The translations under genes were made by a program, and so were the position numbers. Below are positions 36,566 to 46,536 of a stretch of DNA of 64,000 nt, one piece after another. This stretch comes from Saccharina japonica (lineage: Eukaryota > Sar > Phaeophyceae > Laminariales > Laminariaceae), in NCBI GenBank assembly GCA_008828725.1, contig MEHQ01000101.1:31681-95680 (forward strand), in the 5' to 3' direction. The notes beneath the pieces were generated by a model. That model saw only the letters and a program-made list of their open reading frames with translations. It made no database searches and was not told where the DNA came from. Every line of letters begins with the position of its first letter. The stretch's first letter is position 1.

Positions 36566-36842
36566 GTAGCGTGCAGAGCGAAGTAGCACAGGGGGAGACA
36601 GCAAACAGAAACCCCTGTAAACTCATACAAGTAGCATAATACTCGTAGCTTTGCCCAGTATCAGGTCGCCTTTGTGCAGCTCAAGAGGGCGGCGAACAAC
36701 CAACTTCTGTATTCACGCTAACGTATTGTTGTGTTGTTTTGCCGGGAAACAAACAGATGGCGTTTGCAGAGCAAAACCACATATAGGGGAATACGCAAGA
36801 CGTAAATCAAATGCAGGCTCGTGACGTAATGCCTCCGTCGAG

Positions 36843-37013
36843 GTACAGGTGGAGCTCGTTGTGGGCGACTTCTTCGGCGCCTCCACCATACCCAAGTGCG
36901 ACTGCATCTTCATGAAGCATATTCTGCAGGACAGGAAGGACGACGAGTACTGGAAGGACGACGAGTACTGGAAGGACGACGAGTGCCAGAAGATCCTCAG
37001 GGCTTCCTACAAG
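36843..37013 (+). pseudogene. orphan O-methyltransferase exon with internal 18-bp triplication
   Basis: The frame reads VELVVGDFF...IPKCDCIFMKHILQD, then KDDEY-W repeats, then CQKILRASYK, followed by a GTATGA donor. Plant-type S-adenosylmethionine O-methyltransferases have the same order: GDMF..(I/V)P.aDa(I/F).MK.ILHDW.D..C.kIL. The stretch DWKDDEC appears three times as an in-frame 18-bp tandem (AGGAAGGACGACGAGTAC and variants, 36931-36984). The expected upstream SAM-binding exon and downstream catalytic exon were not seen nearby, so this is probably a stray exon or decayed gene. Confidence 0.55.
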
Positions 37014-37689
37014 GTATGATAATAGCGCTCGAGTAACACCTCTTATATTTGTATGCGCTGCAGAGCCCGCTGCCCCGCACGGATAACGCCAACTAAGGTA
37101 GGGGCACCAACTGTACCACTTTTTGGCCAGACATATTTCTGGCGGAACGGGCTTCTTGTAACACGTTTTCGTTCCAACACCACCAGTGTTTTATGTTATT
37201 ACTATTATTATTGTTCGTGATATTCGTACGGGAGACTGCAGTATTGACATAATTTTGTCAAGTATTCAGGTATATATGATTGGTAGAACCTTCCATACAT
37301 ATACATATTTTTCTTCCATCTCATTTATTATCTCCGCTCTCGTCCTTTCTCTCTCCTTCCTAGTCGTAACCCTCAGATCCGGGGTTACTTATAAAATTGC
37401 ACATTTATTGCGTTTTTCTTGGACGTACGTATTCAGATGAAACTATTGGCGAACATAGTGGCCGAGACAATTGGCACAAGCAGATTGCCACTGCCAGTAC
37501 AATATGCGCCAGTACAATAAGTGTTGCTGTGCCAGTGCCTAGCCCTACAAAATTAGGTACTTAGATAACAGTACGAGGGGTATATTACTGCAGTATGGAC
37601 ACGACAAAAACAACACGTACGTGTTGTATGACAGGTGTATCTGTATTAACATGTGTATAGCACCCAACACACACCACGGCGGGCCGAAA
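37014..37689. other. no gene recognised; SINE fragment at 37311-37390
   Basis: A partial minus-strand SINE body lies at 37311-37390, with the words CATTTATTATCTCCGCTCTC and CTTCCTAGTCGTAACCCTCAG. The rest has short A/T-rich runs and no coding signal. Confidence 0.5.
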
Positions 37690-38860
37690 ATGACTTGGTT
37701 TTAGTGTTGGCATCGGAATGGACTTTGTTGTGGAGTGGATGGTCGAAATTGAATTGGTTTTAGTGTGGGAGAGCGGAATTGTCTTGCTTTCAGGGAATTG
37801 ATCGGAATTTCCTTCTTTTTTGTGTCGGGCGTCAGATTTACTTGATTTTAGAGCCTATATCGAAATTGGCTTGGTTTGTGCGTCGAGGGACGCCGAAATT
37901 GATCCGACTTTAGAGTGGGTATCGAAGTTCACTTGCTGTCAGTGTTGAGGTCGAAATTATGTTCATTACTGTATGGGGGATCGAAATTGACTTGGTTTTG
38001 GTGTTGGTATTTAAGTTGACTTCTTATTTTGCGGGGGCTTGGAATTGACCTTGTTGTTATACGGGCCTAAAATGACTTGGTTTGATGTATGAATAGAAAT
38101 TTATTTGGCTTTGGAGTGGAGATCGAAATCAACTTTGTTTTTGTGTGTGGGCCGAAAATGATAGGGATCGATTGACTTGGCGTTTGTGCGGGTAGTCGAA
38201 ATTGACTTAGTTTTGGCATCCGCGCCGAAACTCACTTGGTTTTGGTGTGGACATTGAACTTGACTAGGTTTTTGTTGTGCGTGACCGGAATTGACTTGAT
38301 TTTGGTGTGAGAGATAGAGCCTAACTTGATTTCAGTGTACAGATCGAAATTGGCTTGGTTTTATCTGGGTGTTACAAATCGACTTGGTTACAGTGTGCGG
38401 GATCGGAATTGACTTGCACTCAGTTTAGGAATCTGAATTGACTTGTTTTTGTGTCGGGTTCGTATTAACTTGGTGTTTGTGTGCGGCCAGGAAATTATTC
38501 GGCTTTCATGTCTGGGTCGAGATTGACTTAGTAGGATATAGTGTGGGCATTGGAATGCACTTGGTGTTTGTGTGTGGGCCGAAACGAACATTTTATTTAT
38601 TTATAGTGTAGGGAGATAACTTGACTTGGGTTTTGTAACGTTTTGGTTGAACTTTGCTTGTTTTGTACGCGGACCGGAAATCAATTGGCTTTAACGTGAA
38701 CGTCGAAAATAACTTAGTTTCTGTGTGGTTGGTCACAATTGGCTCGATTTTAGTCGAGGGGGTCGAACTTGGCTTGATTTCACTGCAGGGACTGAAATTG
38801 ACTTGACTTTTTTTGTAGGGGTCCAAAATGACTTGGTTTTGGGTCTAGATCGGAATCAAC
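37690..38860. repeat. GT-rich degenerate minisatellite (CGAAATTGACTTGGTTTTAG)
   Basis: About 25-28 imperfect units of roughly 40-46 bp share the core (A/G)TCGAAATTGACTTGGTTTT followed by AGTGTGGG. Spacing and sequence vary, so the array is old. Minus-strand frames are rich in Lys/Ser/Thr and are by-products. Confidence 0.9.
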
Positions 38861-39841
38861 AGAGTTCACAACAAGCATGCTGGAACCCATACACTTCAAT
38901 ACTGTCTATTTACTGTTAGAACTAAGTAAGTGGCCACGCAAGCCCCTGTACCACAAAGCGAATACTCGCAGTGATTCTACCATACAATCCAAAAACCATC
39001 ATAGCTCATGACTACGTACGAGATGACCTACTACTACTGCTGTTTATTGCTGTGTGCGTCCGGGGGTCACCCTCGTAGAGCATACCGCTCTCTATTTTCA
39101 ATTTGATGGTGACAGCAAGCAGTAAAGTACCAGGTAGTAGTAGATAATTGCGGTCACATATCCCCCTTAAGGGACCCACACCGCGATAGAGGAAAACGGC
39201 AGCAGTCCTGTAGTAGTATAACCGGGCCCTCGAACTTCTGTCCACCATACATATAAATTTGCCCACACTAATAATGTGACTGTACGGGGCCGGTACCCAT
39301 TCAATTAAGGGACATTGTGGTATATACGGGACCTCCAATCCCGAACGCACTACGACACAGCAGTAGGGCCCGTTAAGGGGGGGCCTACCTACTCGGTATA
39401 CTGCAGTGTGGTTGTGCCATCATTATTATCCTTCTTTTTCTTCTGTGTTTCCGCTTCGCAGGTTTTTTGCCGTACGAGTCGAGATCCGATTTTTTCGCGA
39501 TCCTATCTGATCCGATCCGATCCGATAAGTTCGGGTTAACAATCCGTAAGCGGTCGTTTCTGCCCAGTTCTGATCGGAATCGATTATTGTTCCGATATGC
39601 AAAACTACACCACCATAGTTTTCAAGGCATAGGCACCCCTAAACAAATATTGCACCTTGTGCACTGCTGTGCACACTATCAGTGGTAATAAAGGTATTGA
39701 TAATAATCCAGAGACAGACGCGTCAGGATACGTCAGGGAAAAAATAAGCTGCTAACCTTCACAGGGGAGCACGAAAAAAACAACACATTGAACCCACACT
39801 TTAGCTTTGCGATATGTAGCCAGACGGGGGGGGGGGCGTAC
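38861..39841. other. 3' flank of the LINE; no other gene recognised
   Basis: The interval contains a degenerate GATCCGATCCGATCCGAT run at about 39504-39526, a (G)10 tract at 39827-39837 just beyond the LINE stop codon, and the inverted words GTGCACTGCTGTGCAC near 39660. The 3' UTR of the LINE should lie here (minus strand), but its end could not be fixed. Confidence 0.4.
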
Positions 39842-42800
39842 TCATTTGTTGCTTGCCTTAGTCATTTGACCATTGACCACGCATCCCTTTCGAGACGGAG
39901 CACCGTTCCTACTCCTAATAGAGACACCTCCAACACTTGGGCGCTCATTACGTTGTTTCCATATATTACAAAGAAACCTTTTGCTAATCTTATCCCCTTC
40001 CTGCTTCGCCGCCTGTGGCCACCATCTATCTCCCAAGATAGCGATCGTTTTCTCGCTACTATTTAGTGTACCAAACTGCTCCATGTCACACTCGTCTATT
40101 TTCCTCATCTCCTCCTCTAGCACATCCCTTTCCTCCTTGTACCTTTCACATTCTCCCACTATGTGAACTCTACTCTCTATGGCTTTGCCACATGGGCACA
40201 TCTGTGCCTCTACTTCCTCCTCCTCCCGGCTACTGGTATACCTCCTTCTTCTTTCTGGCAGGTCCAGGTCCCCTACACGAAATCGCAGTTTCAGCTTTTT
40301 CGCGAAGTCCATTGGGCCGTGCAGATACCTTTTCATTCCTATTCCTTCTCTCAACCCCCCGTACATCTCTAAGTGTTCTTCCCCTTCCACCTTCTTTCTC
40401 AGTGCTAGCCTTTCCCTTCTTTCTATCCTTTCTTTTACTTCTGTCTTGTATCCGCTAAATTTCTCTATGGCCAGCGTCTCTTTTTGGTTTCCTATATCCT
40501 TCCATACTTTCTCGACTACGCTATCCCACCTTATTCCAGCTCGCCCTTTGGTTACTTTCTCCCATACAGCTTTATCGGCTATGGCTGGCAACCTCTTATT
40601 TGGCATGTTCTTTACTTTATATTGCCATTTCAACTTACGCACGTCTCTATTTGTCTTAAGTGGGTACATTCCCAGTTCTGCTCTCAATACTGTATTACTC
40701 GTCGTACTTGAGCATCCTAGTACTTTTTTAGCTGCTGTCATCTGTACTGTTTCCAGCTGTTTTACGAGCTTCGCGTTCCCTTCCCATACTTCTCCTGCAT
40801 ATTCTAGCTTTGGTACAATCACATTCATCAGTATACATCTCTTAATTCTAGTGTCAAGGTGCGAGTCTGTTAGGACTGCTTCCATCTTGCCTACGTGTGC
40901 CTTACCCTTGCCTATTATTTTATTTATGTGTGCATCCCAAGAGCAATCTTTTGAGATTTCTACGCCAAGGTACGTATACTGGTCTACGATCGGTAATTCA
41001 TCTTCTCCCCACTTCCACTTACAAGTTACCGGACTCTCCTTATCTTCGTTACATACAACTACTGCGCACTTTTTTACGTTCGCCGTCACTCTCCACTTCC
41101 TGGTGTACTCGATTGCCTTCTCTATTTGTTTCTGCAGTCCTTCGGGTGTTTCTGATATGCAAACGAAATCATCAGCAAACATCAATCCCGACACCGTATC
41201 TTCCCCCACCGTGACTCCCTGCGATGCTGCTTCTACTGCTACTATCATGTCATTAATGTATACCTTGAATAGGTTAGGTGATAGCGTACATCCCTGGGCA
41301 ACTCCCTGTAGGATATCAACGTACTTCGATATTTCCCCGTCCAACATCACAGCACTTCTCGCACATTCCGTCATCTTCTTCATCATTCTCCACATCTTTC
41401 CTCTTATCCCTATTTCCCACAACTTTTTCCACAGCCCATTTCTCCATACTGTATCGTAGGCCTTCTGTACATCTAAAAAGAAACAGTACGTTGTTAGCCC
41501 CGCGTCTTTCCTGCCTTGGATTATCTTACCTAATGTGTACACATGGTCGACGCAGCTACGGTTTGGCCTAAATCCTGCTTGCCCTTCGCTAATCTTTTCT
41601 TCCTTCTCCATCATTGTTCCCATTCTATCGTTCAAAATCTTACAGAACGTTTTACCTACAGTGCTTAGTAGCGTTATTCCCCTATAGTTACCCGGGTCAG
41701 CCTTGTCTCCTTTCTTAAACAAGTTTACTACTACTCCTTCTCTCCATCTCTTAGGTGCGTACTCGTTTTTCCATATCCAGTTATACAACTTAACCATCAT
41801 GGTAAGCATTCCTTCTCCCCCGTACTTCATAAATTCATTAACTATTTGGTCTGCCCCTGCTGCCTTTCTATTCTTAAGTTTAGCTACACACTTCTTAACT
41901 TCTTCTCTTGTGAACTCTCCCTGTAACCCTTCTGAACCACTGTCTTCCCTTTCTGATGCATCTACGTTCGCCTCCGCCCACGCGTTGATATCTTTCTCAA
42001 ATTCTTTGTCGAACGTTTCGTTGGTTGTGGGCGTCCCTAGCTTGCGGTAATGCTCTACAAGTACTTCCCTTTTCCCCTTCGAACTACTAACCATTTTACC
42101 GTTCTGTGCTCTTAATGTAGCTATCCCCGTATCTGCCTCTCCTGCTTGTTTGCCTAGTATCCCTTTTATCCCTACCCACATCTGCTTCATCCCGCCATCA
42201 AAGTCTTCATTCGTTTTAGTAACTACGTCTTTCCATACCCCTTTCTTCTTCTTCTCAACCACCTTTTTTACTTTATTTCTAGCAATACCATACTCCTCCC
42301 ATCCTGACGTAGTTTTGCTCGATGCGTATCTTGCGTGTGCCTTTCTCCTTACTCCTATAGCCTCTTTTACTTCGTCATCCCACCATTTTACTGCTCTATT
42401 GCATATTATCAACTTCTTTCCTATTACTTTACTTGCTGTGGTCTTGACCAATTTCTCCCATCCTTCTATTATCCTCGCTCCTGCATTATCTCTCTCTATA
42501 TTGTTCTTTGTCGTACCTATGCTTTCCAGCAGATCGGAAAAATGCTCTGCATTTTTAGTCATCTCTTCTTGGAACTCTTCCCGTTTTTCCTTTACTTCTA
42601 GTTTATCTATTCGCCATCTGTACAATTTCCTACCGCGCCTATTTTTGATAACTCTCGTCTGCTGGCTGTCTGTCCATATTAGGCAGTGATCCGTAGTTCC
42701 TACGTCCGCTGCGCATACATGTACTTCAGTTTCCTTACTACTTCCGTTTTCTACCACTATAAAGTCAAGAACGGAGCTTTCTCCCTTTTGTATGCACTGT

Positions 42801-43921
42801 CTAGTCCATTCTGGCTCTGGCTTGTTTGCTCTACCGTTCAGAGTCTTCATCTCATTGTTCTTAAGGAATTTCAGCATCTCTTCCCCGTTCTTATTCTTTG
42901 TTACTTCCCCATACTGTCCAATGTTCTCGTTCGGGTTGCTTGCCTTCCCAATTCTTGAGTTAAAATCTCCGACTAGTACTACTTCTCCTTGTCTTTTATA
43001 TTTTTGTACATCTACTGCTATTTCTCCGAACTTCTTCTGTATATCTTTGACCGTACTCTTCGACTCTGGGGGCATATAGATGTTTCCTAAGAAATAATCT
43101 TTCGCTCCCCTCTCCCCTGGTATCTTTATCCAGATGCTTTCATCGAATTTCGTGTCTTTGATCACTTCTATTATGTCACACAGGTATTCTTTTACTAGGA
43201 ACCCTACTCCCCCCGCCCCCCTATTCTTCTTGTTCTGTCCCTTTCTCTTTTTCCCTATCCATGCGTACTCTCCAATTGTGCATCCTATTTCGCCCCCCTC
43301 TTTTTCCCACGACTCTTGAATTCCCACTATGTCTAAATCGCGCTCACTTACTTGTTCGGCTATTTCTATCCTCTTGCGCTCTTCCGTGGCGAATCCACAT
43401 ACGTTCCATGACCCTATTCTCAGCTTCTTCTTCGTTTCATTGTTCGCTCGACTCTTGTCTTTCGTTTTTTCTCCTTCGTTGCTACTTCTGTGTTCTTTTC
43501 TTTGAGCTTTCTGACTGTTTCCGTTTCTGGTTTTGTCTTCTTGCTCTACGCCACTGTGTTTCTCTCCCATTCCCTTTGGGCCAGTTACTGTTTCCTGCCT
43601 CCCCTTACCTTCGTTCACCCTAGGACTACGTCTTAGATTCGCTATTCCATTAGCTATACATACCCTCCACCCTAGTCTTCTAACCCATGCCGACACTTGT
43701 TCTGTCTCTAATCTCTGCCACTCCATGCTCGCTTTCGGTTTAAGTGTAACTCGAAAATGCTCTCCCTCCCTTTCTACTTGTCCTAATGCAAAGCAGTATA
43801 GTCCTACTTCGTCGCACTTCCTCTTGAACTCTATTCTCGTCATGTCGCTAGGAACTCCGAATACCAGCACTACTAGTACTTTACCCTTCCAGTCTTTCTT
43901 ACTCCACCTACCCTGCCTCAC
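39842..43921 (-). CDS. LINE ORF2-type polyprotein: endonuclease and reverse transcriptase
   Basis: This is the self-encoded protein of a non-LTR retrotransposon that nicks target DNA and primes reverse transcription on it. An open frame of 1,359 codons has no internal stop. Residues are numbered from the GTG at 43921. Residues 1-165 are basic and low-complexity. About 165-425 is an AP-endonuclease domain: GSWN (N173), QES (E203), GNIYMP, VGDFN (D319, N321), TTDHCLIW (D411, H412). About 690-1000 is the reverse transcriptase: YAPKRWREGVV, NYRGITLL, GFRPNRSC, FLDVQKAYD (D817), QGCTLSP, FADD (915-918), YLGVEIS. A CCHC knuckle, CPC-x8-H-x4-C, is at 1242-1258. No RNase H domain is visible. The frame stays open to 43990 with no ATG; the first ATG is at 43843 (residue 27). 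The clade is not assigned. Intactness suggests recent activity. Confidence 0.95.
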   Translation of the reverse strand: MRQGRWSKKDWKGKVLVVLVFGVPSDMTRIEFKRKCDEVGLYCFALGQVEREGEHFRVTLKPKASMEWQRLETEQVSAWVRRLGWRVCIANGIANLRRSPRVNEGKGRQETVTGPKGMGEKHSGVEQEDKTRNGNSQKAQRKEHRSSNEGEKTKDKSRANNETKKKLRIGSWNVCGFATEERKRIEIAEQVSERDLDIVGIQESWEKEGGEIGCTIGEYAWIGKKRKGQNKKNRGAGGVGFLVKEYLCDIIEVIKDTKFDESIWIKIPGERGAKDYFLGNIYMPPESKSTVKDIQKKFGEIAVDVQKYKRQGEVVLVGDFNSRIGKASNPNENIGQYGEVTKNKNGEEMLKFLKNNEMKTLNGRANKPEPEWTRQCIQKGESSVLDFIVVENGSSKETEVHVCAADVGTTDHCLIWTDSQQTRVIKNRRGRKLYRWRIDKLEVKEKREEFQEEMTKNAEHFSDLLESIGTTKNNIERDNAGARIIEGWEKLVKTTASKVIGKKLIICNRAVKWWDDEVKEAIGVRRKAHARYASSKTTSGWEEYGIARNKVKKVVEKKKKGVWKDVVTKTNEDFDGGMKQMWVGIKGILGKQAGEADTGIATLRAQNGKMVSSSKGKREVLVEHYRKLGTPTTNETFDKEFEKDINAWAEANVDASEREDSGSEGLQGEFTREEVKKCVAKLKNRKAAGADQIVNEFMKYGGEGMLTMMVKLYNWIWKNEYAPKRWREGVVVNLFKKGDKADPGNYRGITLLSTVGKTFCKILNDRMGTMMEKEEKISEGQAGFRPNRSCVDHVYTLGKIIQGRKDAGLTTYCFFLDVQKAYDTVWRNGLWKKLWEIGIRGKMWRMMKKMTECARSAVMLDGEISKYVDILQGVAQGCTLSPNLFKVYINDMIVAVEAASQGVTVGEDTVSGLMFADDFVCISETPEGLQKQIEKAIEYTRKWRVTANVKKCAVVVCNEDKESPVTCKWKWGEDELPIVDQYTYLGVEISKDCSWDAHINKIIGKGKAHVGKMEAVLTDSHLDTRIKRCILMNVIVPKLEYAGEVWEGNAKLVKQLETVQMTAAKKVLGCSSTTSNTVLRAELGMYPLKTNRDVRKLKWQYKVKNMPNKRLPAIADKAVWEKVTKGRAGIRWDSVVEKVWKDIGNQKETLAIEKFSGYKTEVKERIERRERLALRKKVEGEEHLEMYGGLREGIGMKRYLHGPMDFAKKLKLRFRVGDLDLPERRRRYTSSREEEEVEAQMCPCGKAIESRVHIVGECERYKEERDVLEEEMRKIDECDMEQFGTLNSSEKTIAILGDRWWPQAAKQEGDKISKRFLCNIWKQRNERPSVGGVSIRSRNGAPSRKGCVVNGQMTKASNK

Positions 43922-43990
43922 CGTTTTTCTCTGAATCTCTTCCGAGACTATCTCCAGCTTGTTTTTGTTCGTGTTTGTAGTGGGAAATGT
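39842..43990 (-). mobile_element. non-LTR retrotransposon (LINE), coding part
   Basis: The element spans at least the ORF and the open upstream codons to 43990. No second ORF (ORF1/gag) was found upstream on the minus strand before 45.5 kb, so it is either a single-ORF type or 5' truncated. Target-site duplication and poly-A tail were not identified. Confidence 0.85.
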
Positions 43991-44148
43991 TCAAGTTACT
44001 GGGACTTCCCAATCCTAGTACTCGTTGAGGGTCTGGTGTCTTTCAGTTATTTTGCCGGCGCACCACACTAAATAGTGTTTCCAACACGGGCTCATAGCCT
44101 GGAGCCAAGTTCAACACCCTTAACACAAGTACCCCACGTTTGTGTCAG

Positions 44149-44652
44149 GCGATCTGCATGGTAACCATCCTGGCGTCCCACGACCGTATCTTCTATCTTC
44201 TTGCCCCGCTGCTGTACTGGTTACTTTCCTCCAGGGAGGTCATTTTTACCGTGCAAGGTTCAAGGACGGCTTGCATAACACAAAGTCTTACTCACACATC
44301 GGGATGCCCCGTACGTCGCTTCCTCCATCGTATGCACGTTTCACCATGGGTAGCTACCCCACTAATGCTCCCGAGTAGACCTTCGCTGCCGAAAGCTTGG
44401 CCAACGATCCCCCTACACTTTGTACCGGCTTCTATCCTTCAAGATGTCAAGATATCTACGTACCGTTTGGTGCTCCGTCTCTTTGGTCGTGTGGTCGGTC
44501 AATGGCAAGGCATTTGTTTCATGAGTTCAATAGGCCTGACTTAATGTCATGCATCATCCACCCCTCCCCTTCATTTGGCGCATGGTATGTGCACCAAGTT
44601 TCAGGGGTTCAGGACGATGACAGACCAGATTTCCACCGCCCAATGGAAATCG
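44149..44652 (+). pseudogene. unrecognised exon-like frame with one internal stop
   Basis: An acceptor-like TTTGTGTCAG precedes a frame open to 44375. It carries a TAG at 44376-44378, then resumes in the same frame to a strong donor CG|GTAAGT at 44653. The composition is protein-like (FLQGGHFYRARFKDGL, SGVQDDDRPDFHRPME). No family is recognised. Two exons flanking a hidden intron would be the alternative to a nonsense mutation. It lies just upstream (5') of the LINE on the opposite strand. Confidence 0.35.
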
Positions 44653-44869
44653 GTAAGTTTTTCCGGGTATCTCACCACGAGACCCCAACCTTCATGTGAA
44701 TTGAACATGTCGGGGTGACCTTGCTGTATCTATGTGCGTGCATGTAAGGTGGTCCTCCTTCATGCTAGGTTTTTTGTCTATGTTTCAAGGTTTTGCTGTT
44801 CTTACCTGGTACGATATGGGAGAAGATATACACTAAGTGTGTGGTTTGGGTTTTGATATGTGGAAAAAA

Positions 44870-45215
44870 AAAACTGGTTAGTTTAGTAATTTCATGTCTA
44901 TGTCCGGTTTGTGTTTTGATATGAGAAAAAAAACTGGTTAGTTGAGTAGTTTCATGTCTATGTCTGGTTTGTGTTTTGATATGGGAAAAAAAAACTGGTT
45001 AGTTTAGTATTTTCATGTCTATTTCCGGTTTGTGTTTAGATACGAGAAAAAAAAAACTGGTTAGTTTAGTAATTTCATGCCTATATCCGGTTTGTGTTTT
45101 GATATGAGGAAAAAAAACTGGTTAGTTTAGTAATTTCATGTCTATTGTTCGGTTTGTGTTTTGGTATGAGGAAAAAAAACTGGTTAGCTCAGTAGTTTCA
45201 TGTCTAAAGTCTGGT
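44870..45215. repeat. 61-bp tandem repeat, about 5.7 copies
   Basis: The units start at ACTGGTTAGTTTAGTAATTTC and continue through TGTCCGGTTTGTGTTTTGAT to a run of 7-10 A. Unit starts lie near 44873, 44933, 44994, 45056, 45118 and 45180, a period of 60-62 bp. Unit divergence is low to moderate. It sits about 900 bp upstream of the LINE ORF start, so it could be LINE 5'-UTR monomers, but this is not shown. Confidence 0.95.
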
Positions 45216-45295
45216 GGCTTGTTTTACAGCGTCGTTGCCACTCGACGCCAACCCATAGTTGTCTAGCAGAATCTATTGGGGGGGGGTGAGAAGAG

Positions 45296-45345
45296 CCTTC
45301 TTAGTGACCCCGGATCTGAGTTACGACTAACAAGAGAGAGATAAA
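45296..45345 (+). mobile_element. SINE tail fragment
   Basis: The word GTGACCCCGGATCTGAGTTA followed by CGACTAACAAGAGAGAG matches the 3' body of the SINE family in plus orientation. Only about 50 bp remains. Confidence 0.6.
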
Positions 45346-45514
45346 AAAGGTTGCAAATATTGAATTTGAAATATTGAATTGGACTCCCCCGTGCAGCAGT
45401 TATCTGTTCCTCTTGGGCACGTGTGCTTTTCTTCTAGGGGCGCTTCTGTCTCCCTGCGTCATTCGTATTCTGTGTCATTTCAGAATTTGTATTTTATTGG
45501 TCTTTTATTCTTAT

Positions 45515-45845
45515 CTTTTCAGGACCTTCCTCGGGAAAATTCCCGCGGGAATATTCCCGCAGGATTTCACGGGAATTGGGCTTTTTTCCCGTTCCCGTGC
45601 AAATATCGTTCCCGTGATCCCACCCAACCAGTTCCCGAAAAAATCTTGATATCCCGTTCCCACCCAAACAGATTTCTTGGAAATAGCTGAAATCCCGTGG
45701 TTTCCCGTTCCCGTGCCGTAAACTCCTCCGGAAATCTCGACTTCCCTAATCCCGTGCAAACCAAAACTGTGGAAAAATAAAACATTCCCGCGGGAACTAT
45801 TCCCGCGTCTTCATTGTGCACGGGATAACCAAACGGGATCAGCAC
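45515..45845. repeat. TTCCCGCGGGAA-type palindromic-word cluster
   Basis: The words ATTCCCGCGGGAATATTCCC, TTTCACGGGAATT, ATCCCGTTCCC, AATCCCGTGG and CATTCCCGCGGGAACTATTC lie within 330 bp. Two full TTCCCGCGGGAA palindromes are at about 45538-45549 and 45784-45795. The polarity is mostly one-sided between them. Confidence 0.8.
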
Positions 45846-46536
45846 GTACATATTGCCAGGTACATAATATATAATATATTATATGGTACGTATGATTTGT
45901 TCAAGGTGAAATATTCGTACGATTCATGTACGCGGATTAATATTATATATATATAAAAATTCTTATCATTGTCTGAGCTCAGTAAATCGTCAGTTCTCCA
46001 CGCTCGGGCCATTTGCATATCTCAGGAAAACCTGACTTCTCGACGCACGTGCCTCGCGGTCCGCATTCTTACCCCCCGCCGTAGTTGAGATTTTTTTCCG
46101 CCGCCGTGGTGAAATTTTTCAAGTTCTATTGATTTAATGTGTGAGGATGAAACCGCTCCGCTCCGTATCCGGACTCTTACAGTGATGAGATTTTTTTCCC
46201 CCCCGCCTCATGAACTTTCGAAGTTTTTTATCCAAGTTCGATTTCTTTTCCCCCCGTCCGAAATTTTCTATCCAAGTTTTATTAATATGTTCATCCACTT
46301 TTATGATGGAGTTTGTGTGGGGATGAAAATTTAGCACCCCTCTACGTATATATAATACCAGTCATTTACTTGATACCAGGTATGGTATTGGGTACCACCC
46401 TACGTATGTATGCGTATATAGTAGTACGAGTATGTGCATGATGCTGCTATTAATATATTATCACCTGAAGAAGACATTATTAATTAATCGGGTCAGCTTT
46501 TTCATTCTGAGTGAATAATGCGAATAATGCCCTGCA
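45846..46536. other. AT-rich sequence and degenerate CCCGCC/TTTTT repeats; no gene
   Basis: TATATAATATA runs lie at 45865-45960. Imperfect repeats of GAGATTTTTTTCC(G/C)CC...GAAATTTT(T/C) lie at 46085-46280. No coding signal is seen. Confidence 0.5.

Noticed and set aside
39827-39837. G/C homopolymer tracts (also 18951, 30800, 54470, 61918) as a meaningful class
   Set aside because: Short homopolymers of 10-13 bases occur in different contexts with no consistent flanks. They may include sequencing-length errors.
40179-41459. 426-codon plus-strand frame and other plus-strand frames between 40 and 43.9 kb
   Set aside because: Antisense to the LINE ORF, whose motifs prove the minus-strand frame. 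The composition is Ser/Phe/Leu/Pro-rich, typical of an antisense shadow.
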